In this document: positions 1-7,569 of the stretch, piece after piece
Layout of the letters: each line of letters opens with the position of its first letter
Position numbering within the stretch: position 1 is the first letter of the stretch
Origin: an uncultured Erysipelotrichaceae bacterium
Lineage (GTDB): Bacteria > Bacillota_I > Bacilli_A > RFN20 > CAG-826
Assembly (NCBI GenBank): GCA_947303755.1
Contig: CAMYZF010000020.1
Location: 1-17,484, forward strand
Direction: 5' to 3'
Length of the DNA stretch: 17,484 bases
Translations under genes and position numbers: made by a program
Notes under the pieces: model-generated
Seen by the model: the letters and a program-made list of their open reading frames with translations, nothing else
The model's database searches: none
What the model was told of the DNA's origin: nothing

Positions 1-1480
1 TTAAGCGAATCTTGATATCTGCCTTTTTGATATCTAAACGAACTTGATCGCCTAAGTTATTTTCATATTGGGTGTCAACGATGAATTCTTCATCGTCTTC
101 ACTTCTAACAATGATTTGATAATGATCGCCTTTATACAAAGAAGAAACGATTTCACCTGAAATCTGTCCACTTTCAGTGTCATCGTAAATATCGATCTTA
201 TCTAAAGGAATTTCTAAGGTTAATTTTGCACCGGTTAAATCATATTTTTTACTACCAGAGACTAAATATCCATCCTCGTCAACTTTGGAGTTTGGAATAA
301 GTTGAGTTAAATCTATTTCAAGTTCTCCATCAGCGAGTTCAACGTTGTTGTTTTTAAGAACTTCGCAGTTTGGATAGATATTTTGAAGGTTTTCTTTCTT
401 CATGATATGAATACCATCTGGTTTCACATCGATGGAGACTTCGCCTTCTTTAAAATCTTCGGTGGATTTTGCAATTAATTCGTTCTTACCGATGTTAATG
501 ACGTATTCATAGTGAACACCTTTGAAGACTTTGGACACAATTGTGCCATTTAGTTTGCCTTTACCAGGTTTTCCTAAGACAACGTCCTCTGGACGAACGA
601 CAACATCCACTCTTTCGTCTTTAGCAAAATCATCAACACATTTGAATTCTGCACCTAAGAATCTAACGACTTTCTTACCAGTCATAACTGCGTTATAAAT
701 GTTAGATTCACCAATGAAGTCGGCAACGAAAGCGTTTGCTGGTTCGTTATAGATTTCTTCTGGACTGCCAACTTGTTGAATAACACCATGATTCATGACG
801 ACGATGACATCTGACATAGTCAAAGCTTCTTCTTGATCATGGGTAACATAGATGAAAGTGATACCGAGTTTGCGGTGCATTTCCTTAAGTTCAATCTGCA
901 TGTCTTTACGCATCTTTAAGTCAAGCGCACCTAAAGGTTCATCTAAAAGAAGAATCTCTGGTTTATTGACGATGCAGCGTGCGATCGCAACACGTTGTTG
1001 TTGACCGCCTGAAAGAGTTGCGATGTCTCTTTCTTCTAATTCTTCAAGACCGACGACACGAAGCGCTCTTTTAACCATCTCAGCGATTTGATCCATCTTA
1101 AGATGTTTCATCTTCGTGACTTTAGATCCGTCTTTGCGAGTTACCTCGACAGGGATTTTCTTAAATCTAAGACCAAAAGCAACGTTATCAAAGACATTTA
1201 AATGTGGGAACAAAGCATATCTTTGGAAAACAGTGTTAATTGGTCTTTTGTAAGGTGGAAGTTTAGTAATGTCAGAATTGTTTAACAAAATCGTTCCACC
1301 TGTTGGAAGTTCAAAACCTCCAATCATACGTAAAGTTGTTGTTTTTCCACAACCAGAAGGACCAAGTATTGTGACGAATTGGCCCTTTTTAATGTCAAGG
1401 CTGATATGATCGACAGCATAAAAATCACCGAATGATTTCTCGACATTATTTAAAGAAATAATTACTTCTTCGGATGCCAT
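1..1480 (-). CDS. potA: Spermidine/putrescine ABC transporter ATP-binding protein PotA (3' end beyond window)
   Basis: Cytoplasmic ATPase that energises polyamine uptake through a PotBC permease. Residues counted from the ATG at 1480-1478: Walker A GPSGCGKT (40-47), Q-loop Q86, signature LSGGQQQR (156-163), Walker B ILLLDEP (176-182) and H-loop H214. A basic insertion of about 15 residues lies near 112-129. The reading frame stays open to base 1, giving at least 493 residues against roughly 350-385 for usual PotA. The extra length holds two TOBE-like repeats, recognised by GTIVSKVFKG and GEIVSSLYKG, each followed by a beta-rich stretch. The start is set by a GGAGGG SD site about 7 nt upstream. 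potBCD would be expected further left, outside the window. The ABC family is certain; the polyamine substrate is inferred from overall resemblance. Confidence 0.9.
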   Translation of the reverse strand, partial: MASEEVIISLNNVEKSFGDFYAVDHISLDIKKGQFVTILGPSGCGKTTTLRMIGGFELPTGGTILLNNSDITKLPPYKRPINTVFQRYALFPHLNVFDNVAFGLRFKKIPVEVTRKDGSKVTKMKHLKMDQIAEMVKRALRVVGLEELEERDIATLSGGQQQRVAIARCIVNKPEILLLDEPLGALDLKMRKDMQIELKEMHRKLGITFIYVTHDQEEALTMSDVIVVMNHGVIQQVGSPEEIYNEPANAFVADFIGESNIYNAVMTGKKVVRFLGAEFKCVDDFAKDERVDVVVRPEDVVLGKPGKGKLNGTIVSKVFKGVHYEYVINIGKNELIAKSTEDFKEGEVSIDVKPDGIHIMKKENLQNIYPNCEVLKNNNVELADGELEIDLTQLIPNSKVDEDGYLVSGSKKYDLTGAKLTLEIPLDKIDIYDDTESGQISGEIVSSLYKGDHYQIIVRSEDDEEFIVDTQYENNLGDQVRLDIKKADIKIRL

Positions 1481-1521
1481 AAGCTACCCTCCATAACTGA
1501 ATCAATAAATAAGAGAATTTC

Positions 1522-1540
1522 ACTTAAAGAATTTTTAAGT
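1522..1540 (-). promoter_or_regulatory. Inverted repeat at the potA transcription start
   Basis: ACTTAAA (1522-1528) and TTTAAGT (1534-1540) form a perfect 7-bp inverted repeat with a 5-nt spacer. It lies just downstream of the predicted start, inside the leader. It could be an operator or a weak AT-rich hairpin. Confidence 0.35.
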
Positions 1541-1548
1541 CAAAAAAT

Positions 1549-1577
1549 AATATAAAGATAATGAATAAATCATGCAA
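1549..1577 (-). promoter_or_regulatory. potA promoter
   Basis: On the minus strand TTGCAT (1577-1572) and TATATT (1554-1549) are separated by 17 bp. Transcription would start near 1542, leaving a leader of about 60 nt that carries the SD site. Confidence 0.55.
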
Positions 1578-1623
1578 TAATTTTTTTGAATTTTTTTATT
1601 AGAAAAGTGGTGTCTAATATCTT

Positions 1624-1641
1624 GGGGGTTTATAAACCCCC
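1624..1641. promoter_or_regulatory. Perfect 18-bp palindrome between divergent genes
   Basis: GGGGGTTTATAAACCCCC is a perfect dyad in otherwise AT-rich DNA. It lies upstream of both potA and the thioredoxin-like lipoprotein gene, about 20 bp above the latter's -35 box. A dimeric regulator site is likely. A terminator is less likely because neither side carries a proper U tract. Confidence 0.4.
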
Positions 1642-1661
1642 TTATATTCTTATTAAATTTA

Positions 1662-1691
1662 TTGAAATAATGTTAAAGAAAAATATATAAT
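1662..1691 (+). promoter_or_regulatory. Promoter giving a leaderless transcript
   Basis: TTGAAA (1662-1667) and TATAAT (1686-1691) are 18 bp apart. Only 6 nt separate the -10 box from the ATG at 1698, so transcription should start at or next to the start codon. There is no purine-rich SD site in the interval. Confidence 0.7.
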
Positions 1692-1697
1692 AAAACC

Positions 1698-2777
1698 ATG
1701 AAAAAAATACGCTCATTATTTGTAGTTAATTTTGCATTACTTTTTGGCGCAAATTTAGGAGCGTGTTCAAATAACAATAAAGCGGATCTTTTGTTCGGCG
1801 ATATGCACGCCGAAAGTTTGACGACTCTTTCGTATGGTCAACTCAAAGAAAAAGTCGATTCAAAAGAAAGCTTTATGCTCGCTGTTCAATATAGTGATAA
1901 CTGTGGTTGTTGGTCCGATGCTAAACCAGTTATCGAAAGATATATCAAAGAAAAACACGTCAATTGCTATCACATTAAACTAGCAGAACTCGATGGTAAC
2001 GATAATCGTTTCAATATTGAAATCATCTCTGGAAATGTTACCTTAGCAATCTTTAAAGATGGCGAAGTGAAAAAATGCACCACCACTAAAGAAGATTCCT
2101 TAAAGGTCTATGATTCATTCGTGTCTTTCGTTGAATCGGTTATTCAACTTCCAAAAATGTATTACATTAATTTAGAAGATTTGAATAATCTATATAAAAC
2201 ACCAGAAAAAAATATTGTATATTTTTCTCGTGCAACCTGTGGCGATTGTTCATACGTTAATACTTCTGGACTCAAATCGTGGTCAGCAAAAACCAAAGAT
2301 TATTCTAAAAAGATTTATGTCTTAGATTGCGATCAACCAGGCATTAGATATAACACCGAGGGTGTCTATGACAAAGATCAATGGCAAGCCTTCAAACATA
2401 CCTATGGATTATCCACTTTGAATAACCCAACCTATGGTTATGATACAGGCTACGTTCCAAGCTTCTATTTGATTCAAGGCTCTGAAGCTGGGGTGTCATT
2501 CCTTTCAGGATCAGTTACATTTAACGATTCTATAGCGAAAGGCGAAGACGGCGCCTACTATGTAACTAATTCATATTACACTGAAGAAAGACTTCCTAAT
2601 CTTGCTTATATCGATAGCAAAGTTAAAACCAAAGTTCTTAAAGGAATGAAAGTGAGCGAAGGCGTAGTTGAAAAAGAATATGAAGGTAAAACATACGCTA
2701 CTTGGGATCATCCTGCCGCAGAAAAATATCACAACATCTTTCTAGAGAAATTCTTAGATTGGTCAAATAAGCAATAA
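1698..2777 (+). CDS. Lipoprotein with two thioredoxin-like domains
   Basis: Secreted, membrane-anchored 359-residue protein. The signal peptide ends in lipobox LGAC with Cys23 as the lipidation site. The first thioredoxin-like unit (about 45-150) has strand FMLAVQYSDN followed by C69-G-C71. The second (about 155-270) has strand NIVYFSRAT followed by C181-G-D-C184. The CxC and CxxC sites sit where thioredoxin folds put their redox cysteines. A tail of about 90 residues has no recognised domain. Likely role: extracytoplasmic thiol-disulfide chemistry or redox-linked protein maturation. It is transcribed alone, from a promoter abutting the ATG, and ends at the terminator shared with the operon on the other strand. 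The fold assignment comes from motif placement only. Confidence 0.7.
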   Translation: MKKIRSLFVVNFALLFGANLGACSNNNKADLLFGDMHAESLTTLSYGQLKEKVDSKESFMLAVQYSDNCGCWSDAKPVIERYIKEKHVNCYHIKLAELDGNDNRFNIEIISGNVTLAIFKDGEVKKCTTTKEDSLKVYDSFVSFVESVIQLPKMYYINLEDLNNLYKTPEKNIVYFSRATCGDCSYVNTSGLKSWSAKTKDYSKKIYVLDCDQPGIRYNTEGVYDKDQWQAFKHTYGLSTLNNPTYGYDTGYVPSFYLIQGSEAGVSFLSGSVTFNDSIAKGEDGAYYVTNSYYTEERLPNLAYIDSKVKTKVLKGMKVSEGVVEKEYEGKTYATWDHPAAEKYHNIFLEKFLDWSNKQ

Positions 2778-2806
2778 AAAAAGAGAGCTAGGCTCTCTTT
2801 TCTTTT
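2778..2806. terminator. Bidirectional intrinsic terminator
   Basis: A 10-bp perfect stem (2779-2788 with 2792-2801) has a 3-nt loop, an A run on the left and a T-rich run on the right. It therefore works for the plus-strand lipoprotein gene and for the minus-strand five-gene operon, whose stop codons flank it. Confidence 0.85.
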
Positions 2807-3305
2807 AATTCATTAATTCTTTTCGTTTCTTTTCTAAATCTTCTTTAGTTATATAGCCTTTTTCATAAAGCTTTTCATATTCCTTAAGAAGATCATCGTA
2901 TTTACCTTTCGAAGGCTCTTCCGCAGGTTTTACATCAACGATAGGTGCAGCGGAAGGTTTGCTGTTCCAAGATTTAGATTCTTCCGCTTTGATGCGGTCA
3001 TAATCATCAAGCAAAGCTTTCGCGAGTCTTGCTCTACGTCCAAAAATAAGGAAAGAGAACAATATGCAAATAACGCCCGCTGATAAAAATTCAGAGAATA
3101 GATCAACAAACAAATATCTTAATGTAAATTCGGTTTGAAGTAGATCTGGGATGAGGATTACATCTTTGTTTAAACCTACTAAGATGAAATAACCAACAAT
3201 TCCTAATGTCGCGACAAAAAAGAAACACATTGAAAGTATAAATAATACTTTCTTAACTTTTAAACTGTGTTTATACATTCTTTCTAATTGTTGTTTATCG
3301 AACAT
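2805..3305 (-). CDS. Two-TM membrane protein with C-terminal SHOCT domain
   Basis: Last gene of the five-gene operon, 166 residues. Two hydrophobic segments (roughly 20-45 and 70-90) anchor it. A linker with proline-rich stretches leads to a C-terminal amphipathic SHOCT motif (about 130-162, with LLKEYEKLYEKGYITKEDLE), a short module often found at the ends of bacterial membrane or oligomerising proteins. A GTG at 3314 would extend the frame, but an AGAGGTG SD site lies 6 nt before the ATG at 3305 and would overlap that GTG. The ATG is therefore preferred, leaving 1 nt after the amidohydrolase stop. The function is unknown. Confidence 0.75.
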   Translation of the reverse strand: MFDKQQLERMYKHSLKVKKVLFILSMCFFFVATLGIVGYFILVGLNKDVILIPDLLQTEFTLRYLFVDLFSEFLSAGVICILFSFLIFGRRARLAKALLDDYDRIKAEESKSWNSKPSAAPIVDVKPAEEPSKGKYDDLLKEYEKLYEKGYITKEDLEKKRKELMN

Positions 3306-3306
3306 A

Positions 3307-4566
3307 TTATTCACCTCTTAATCGCTCAGTAATTTCTTGCGCTTTCTTATAGATTTGATCGACATCTTCATTAATCAAAAATTTGTGATCATAATATAGA
3401 ATTTTGCCATTTATCATCGTCATTTTGACGATATCTTTTGAACCGGCATAAACGATGTTTTTAGCAATATTATTAAGTGGCTGCATACTTGGATTTTTTA
3501 GATCAATCATAATGATATCCGCGTATTTCCCAACCGCTAAAACATCGGAGTCGACAAGATTAAGGATTTTAGCAGAACCAACTGTTGCCATTTTAAGAAC
3601 TTCAAATCCATCCATCTTCGCGGCATCCATGTGTGATAACTTCTGCAAAGCAGAAACTAAATACATTTCTTTAAACATATCTAGTGAATTGTTTGATCCT
3701 GCTCCATCGGTACCAACACCAATGGTTAGGCCATTTTCTAAATATTTAGAGACAGGGCAAATTCCACTAGCGAGTTTGGCGTTAGAAGCTGGACAAGTAA
3801 CAATCTTGATATTTCTTTTCTTACAAATCTCTATTTCTTCATCGCTAAAGAAGTTAGCATGATAAGCAATTCCACCATAATCAAAGAAATGCAGAGAATC
3901 CAAAAATTTAACTGGTGTCATTCCATAACGCTCCACGCAGCCGTTTACTTCATTTTGACTTTCACCAATATGAAGAGCAACTGGAGCTTTTAATTCCTTA
4001 GCTAAATTAGCGATTTCAATAATTCTTTCTTTTGGCGTTGTGTATTCGGCGTGAATACCTAAGCAATACGAAATTAAAGAATCTTTCTTATTCAAAGTAT
4101 TATATCTTTCTCTTAAAAGAGAAACTGGTTCACTTAAAGAAGTGGCGACAATCATATTTCTCATGCCCATTTCTTCGCTAGCCTTAACGATTTCAGGGAC
4201 ATGGAAATACATATCAGCGCACGCTGTGATACCGCCTGCAAGATATTCTAAAATGCCACATTTTGTTAGATGATAGATATCATCGTCTTGGAATTTTGCT
4301 TCCATTGGGAAAATAACTTTTGTAAGCCAATCGTAAAGGACTAAATCATCCGAGGCGCTACGAGCAAACACCATCGCTGTATGGGCGTGGGCATTCTTAA
4401 AGCCAGGCATCAAAAGATTACCTTCACAGTCGATTGTCTTATCGACTTTTCCAACGTATTTATCACCGATATAAGCAATGCGGTTATCCTTGACTAAAAG
4501 TTCACCAAAAATGATTTTATCATTTTGCATGCTTAAAATTCTGGCATTTTTGAATAAGGTTAACAT
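3307..4566 (-). CDS. Amidohydrolase, MtaD/SAH-deaminase type
   Basis: Cytoplasmic metal-dependent hydrolase of 419 residues, the normal length for the MtaD/TrzA/AtzA group of the amidohydrolase superfamily. Metal and catalytic positions are visible: HAH (H60, H62), LHIGE (H199, E202), YHAN (H236) and GTDGAGSNNS (D287). The N-terminal strand segment and the C-terminal ADIIMIDL return form the usual beta-sandwich. The closest familiar role is 5'-methylthioadenosine/S-adenosylhomocysteine deaminase, but guanine- or chlorohydrolase-like substrates cannot be excluded. The start lies 2 nt after the stop of the small zinc-ribbon gene with only a weak purine run (GAAGAG), so translation is probably coupled. 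Confidence 0.82.
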   Translation of the reverse strand: MLTLFKNARILSMQNDKIIFGELLVKDNRIAYIGDKYVGKVDKTIDCEGNLLMPGFKNAHAHTAMVFARSASDDLVLYDWLTKVIFPMEAKFQDDDIYHLTKCGILEYLAGGITACADMYFHVPEIVKASEEMGMRNMIVATSLSEPVSLLRERYNTLNKKDSLISYCLGIHAEYTTPKERIIEIANLAKELKAPVALHIGESQNEVNGCVERYGMTPVKFLDSLHFFDYGGIAYHANFFSDEEIEICKKRNIKIVTCPASNAKLASGICPVSKYLENGLTIGVGTDGAGSNNSLDMFKEMYLVSALQKLSHMDAAKMDGFEVLKMATVGSAKILNLVDSDVLAVGKYADIIMIDLKNPSMQPLNNIAKNIVYAGSKDIVKMTMINGKILYYDHKFLINEDVDQIYKKAQEITERLRGE

Positions 4567-4568
4567 AC

Positions 4569-4697
4569 TTATTTCTCTTCGTCAGGATTATCGATTTTTA
4601 CAAGCATTTCATGTGGCGCGCCACAAATTGGGCAACTGCCATCGGCAGCTGGAGTGACAACTTGGCCACAGATTTGGCAACGATACTTTTCAGCCAT
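4569..4697 (-). CDS. 42-residue rubredoxin-like zinc ribbon
   Basis: Very short cytoplasmic protein with two CxxC knuckles, C7-Q-I-C10 and C22-P-I-C25, each followed by Gly, then an acidic tail ending DEEK. The spacing resembles the rubredoxin-like domain at the C-terminus of rubrerythrins and short rubredoxin-like proteins that bind Fe or Zn. It is too short for a full rubredoxin (about 52 residues) and lacks its aromatic core. A strong AAAGGAG SD site precedes the ATG. It sits 16 nt after the acyl ligase stop and 2 nt before the amidohydrolase start, so it is firmly inside the operon. It could donate electrons or be a purely structural zinc protein. Confidence 0.8.
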   Translation of the reverse strand: MAEKYRCQICGQVVTPAADGSCPICGAPHEMLVKIDNPDEEK

Positions 4698-4713
4698 AAT
4701 CTTTTCTCCTTTA

Positions 4714-6342
4714 TTAACTTAATTTATTAACATCGATTTTTCCCACTAAAGTATGTGGAAGTTTATCGATGATAACGACTTCTTTAGGTTTGGCGTATAT
4801 TCCAAGATCACGAACGATCTTATCTTCGATAGCCTTAATCGCATCTTCTTTTGAGCCTTTGTAATCGCGATGTAAAACAACAAATAATTTGATCATTGAA
4901 CCATGTTTTTGATCTGGCACGCCAATCGCTGAGCATTCAAAGACAAATGAATATGAGGAGGCGCTATCTTCAACCATGCTCGGGAAGACAGGAATACCAG
5001 ACACTTTAATAATTCTTTTTAAACGTTGTTTAAAGGTGATGTAATTTTCTTCATCAAGTGAGACAAAGTCACCAGTTCTAAGCCATCTAACTCCATCTTT
5101 ATCAATAAAGAATGCTTTTTTATTAGCTTTTGGATCATCAGTGAAAACATAACAATTCATAAGCGTTTCACCACTAATGCAAAGTTCGCCTTCTTTGTTA
5201 TAACCAAGATCTTCCATTGTTTCTGGATCAATAACTTTGAACTTGATGTTTGGAAGAGCCATACCAGATGTGCCAGCTTTATTGTGATGATGTGTATTAA
5301 CCGCGCAGACACAGACGGTTTCGGTTAAACCATAACCTTCTCTTAATCGACAAATTGAGCCATTTTCAATCATTCTTTGGTTAAAGTTATTAATTAGATT
5401 AGACGAGACAAAGTCTCCACCAACGAAAGCGATATTAAGATTCTTAAGAATCTTTCCGTTAAATTTCTTCTTACCTAACAAAGCTTCGTAGACAATAGGA
5501 ATACCAATGAGAATGTGAATTTGATTCTTCCTAATGTATTTAATGACTTGATTACCATTGAATTTTGGCATTAAGACTGAAACGGCTCCACAGGAAAGCA
5601 TTGTATGAACACCCATCTCTAAGCCAAAACCATGGAACATTGGTAAAACAACAAACATGCCGATACCTTTGCCGTCATTAACATCCATGATCCATGGACC
5701 ATAATGCGCCAAGGCATTCATCGCAAATGAAGATAAGGCAATAATTTTAGCTTTGCCAGAAGTTCCACCACTATTTAGTAAAACAGCGTTATTTTCATAT
5801 CTTTTATCGTATCTAGTTTCCCTTGGTAAAAAATAAAACGGGATAGTTTGTTTTTCTTTTTCGATCTTACCGATTGCTCGGGAATTGTTGCGTTTATAAA
5901 TTAATGTCTCAATTAGAGTTAATTCGTTCACAGGAGAACAAGCAATAACTCTAACGCCTCGCTTTTCGAGCGGTTTAAACATTTGATAATTCAAATCTAA
6001 ACAAAAAAGCAAATTGGAACCAGTTAAATTAACATTCTCATTCATCTGGTCATAATTGAATTTTGGATGAACGATATTGGAGATTGCTCCAATTTGGTTA
6101 ACAGCATAAACTAGATAAACGGCATCAGGAATATTTGGTAAGCAAATAGTGACAATGTCATCTTTTCCAACACCCATGTCTTTTAAAGCGTAAGCGAATT
6201 GATTGATGCGTTTTAAAAGATGAGCATAAGTATACTTATGACCCATATATCTAAGCGCAATATTTTTCGGCCAACGATTAGCTGATGCTAAAACAGATGC
6301 GTAGATTGATTGTTCTTTTTTGCATGCTATATCGTAATTCAT
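4714..6342 (-). CDS. AMP-forming acyl-CoA synthetase/ligase
   Basis: Adenylates a carboxylic acid and probably loads it onto CoA. Motifs of the ANL superfamily, numbered from the ATG at 6342: P-loop NSGGTSGKAK (190-199), YGLTE (337-341), TGD (423-425), the hinge region KRIIKVSG and C-terminal catalytic K535 in VGKID. It has 542 residues, typical of fatty-acyl or medium-chain ligases. The frame is open for 40 more codons upstream, but the ATG at 6342 overlaps the preceding stop as ATGA and the extra residues do not look like family sequence. The start therefore lies in the overlap and is translationally coupled to the membrane acyltransferase. The P-loop NSGGTSG departs from the common TSGTTG but keeps the small-residue pattern. 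Substrate unknown. Confidence 0.88.
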   Translation of the reverse strand: MNYDIACKKEQSIYASVLASANRWPKNIALRYMGHKYTYAHLLKRINQFAYALKDMGVGKDDIVTICLPNIPDAVYLVYAVNQIGAISNIVHPKFNYDQMNENVNLTGSNLLFCLDLNYQMFKPLEKRGVRVIACSPVNELTLIETLIYKRNNSRAIGKIEKEKQTIPFYFLPRETRYDKRYENNAVLLNSGGTSGKAKIIALSSFAMNALAHYGPWIMDVNDGKGIGMFVVLPMFHGFGLEMGVHTMLSCGAVSVLMPKFNGNQVIKYIRKNQIHILIGIPIVYEALLGKKKFNGKILKNLNIAFVGGDFVSSNLINNFNQRMIENGSICRLREGYGLTETVCVCAVNTHHHNKAGTSGMALPNIKFKVIDPETMEDLGYNKEGELCISGETLMNCYVFTDDPKANKKAFFIDKDGVRWLRTGDFVSLDEENYITFKQRLKRIIKVSGIPVFPSMVEDSASSYSFVFECSAIGVPDQKHGSMIKLFVVLHRDYKGSKEDAIKAIEDKIVRDLGIYAKPKEVVIIDKLPHTLVGKIDVNKLS

Positions 6343-7484
6343 AACAGTAATTGAGCACCCATTATAAGAGCTAAAGCTCCTAGAATGATAATATAAATTA
6401 TTTGATGGAATAAGTAAAACCAAATCGAATATCGGCCAGCAAATACAACTGGATAAGAACATTTGTTAAGCATTTCATTATATTTTCCAAATATTGATTT
6501 ACGGTTTTTGTATAAAGTTTCACCAACAAAGGCTCCTAAAAGCATATATCCAAGATTTGGGAACAAACCAATCCAATCGCTTCCAAAATATTTGGTGCCT
6601 AATAACACTCCAAAAAGATTCTTTCCTAAATCCTTATAACGAATGATTTTAATAGCGCCAGCATAGCCGTTATAGTAAAGCCAGAAGTTAGACTTATCTG
6701 TCGCAGCGTTTGTGATAATGAAATACCATCCAATTAAAATCGCTACAGATAAACCTAATAAAAGCCATTTATAAACTTTCTTAAATCGTTTGAATGCTAG
6801 CTGGAGTAAACCAGTGATTAACATACAAACACCAATACCACCAACGGCGCCCATAATCACTAAGTCTTCTTTTGAACCAGTTACCATCGAAACAAATATA
6901 AATGCAACCGACATAATTGCCCCAGCTGCAATAACAAATATCGACCTTTTGATTGTGCTTTTTGAGAAAGTTGAGGATATTCCTGATACAAAGAAAAGGA
7001 AAAACAAACCTATAAATCTCACAATGAGTCTAGCGGGATGATCCCAATAAACTAGAGAGAAATTATGAAGGGTTAAATAAAACGCTGGTAAATTCTTAAA
7101 GTTAGATTTGGTGAACAGATATAAGAAATCGAAAATGAAATGGTCAAAAAGCATTCCAACGATAACTAGACCACGCGCTAAATCCACTTCCCAGATTCTG
7201 CGTTTATTGATGTTATTTTTATAATCGAATTTTTTAGCGGTTTTTTCGCGTTTAGCTTCTAAAGAAGCTTTCTTTTTCGCTAAATTACGTTCTTTTTTCT
7301 TTTCAAACAAAGCTTTCTTTTCGTTGACTTCGCTTTCAGAATGCTCTTTAGCAAAACTCTCAAGAATTTGTTTGTTTTTCTTATCCAAATCAATTTCGTA
7401 AATTCGAATGTAAGATTTGTTGTAAGAATATAAAAATTCTAGCTTAGCGTTTTGCTTTTCTTCTCGAGTCATCTTTTTCGACAT
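6339..7484 (-). CDS. DUF1624/HGSNAT-like transmembrane acyltransferase
   Basis: Multi-pass membrane protein, 381 residues, head of the five-gene operon. It matches the heparan-alpha-glucosaminide N-acetyltransferase-like family (COG3503): RIWEVDLARG (96-105) leading into the first TM, D114-H115, GSDWIGLFPNLGYMLLG (301-317) and GRYSIWFYLFHQ (350-361). In this family an acyl group from cytoplasmic acyl-CoA is passed across the membrane, generally to sugars. The first 95 residues are highly charged (Lys/Glu-rich, probably coiled coil near 40-85), which is not usual for the family. The start is the ATG at 7484, with a -10-like TATTAT 6 nt before it and no SD site. Confidence 0.8.
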   Translation of the reverse strand: MSKKMTREEKQNAKLEFLYSYNKSYIRIYEIDLDKKNKQILESFAKEHSESEVNEKKALFEKKKERNLAKKKASLEAKREKTAKKFDYKNNINKRRIWEVDLARGLVIVGMLFDHFIFDFLYLFTKSNFKNLPAFYLTLHNFSLVYWDHPARLIVRFIGLFFLFFVSGISSTFSKSTIKRSIFVIAAGAIMSVAFIFVSMVTGSKEDLVIMGAVGGIGVCMLITGLLQLAFKRFKKVYKWLLLGLSVAILIGWYFIITNAATDKSNFWLYYNGYAGAIKIIRYKDLGKNLFGVLLGTKYFGSDWIGLFPNLGYMLLGAFVGETLYKNRKSIFGKYNEMLNKCSYPVVFAGRYSIWFYLFHQIIYIIILGALALIMGAQLLL

Positions 7485-7490
7485 ACATTG

Positions 7491-7519
7491 ATAATATCAA
7501 ACTATCCTCTTTCTTAAAA
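7491..7519 (-). promoter_or_regulatory. Promoter of the five-gene operon
   Basis: TATTAT (7496-7491) lies 6 nt before the ATG at 7484. A weak TTTTAA (7519-7514) is 17 bp further upstream. No SD site lies close to the start, so a leaderless transcript is predicted. Confidence 0.5.
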
Positions 7520-7556
7520 GAAAAGAATTTTAGGTGCTATGAAAGGCTGCATATTT

Positions 7557-7562
7557 TATAAT
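7557..7562 (+). promoter_or_regulatory. -10 box of the hydrolase/methyltransferase operon
   Basis: Consensus TATAAT ends 7 nt before the ATG at 7570, and no SD site intervenes. No good -35 hexamer is visible at 16-18 bp. The two divergent promoters share an 85-bp gap, so an activator or supercoiling coupling is possible. Confidence 0.55.
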
Positions 7563-7569
7563 ACTAAAT

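Noticed and set aside
3306..3314. GTG start for the SHOCT protein
   Set aside because: The GTG is part of the AGAGGTG SD site serving the ATG at 3305.
6343..6462. 40-codon N-terminal extension of the acyl ligase
   Set aside because: It lies wholly within the acyltransferase gene and is not family-like; the ATGA overlap at 6339-6342 gives a better start.
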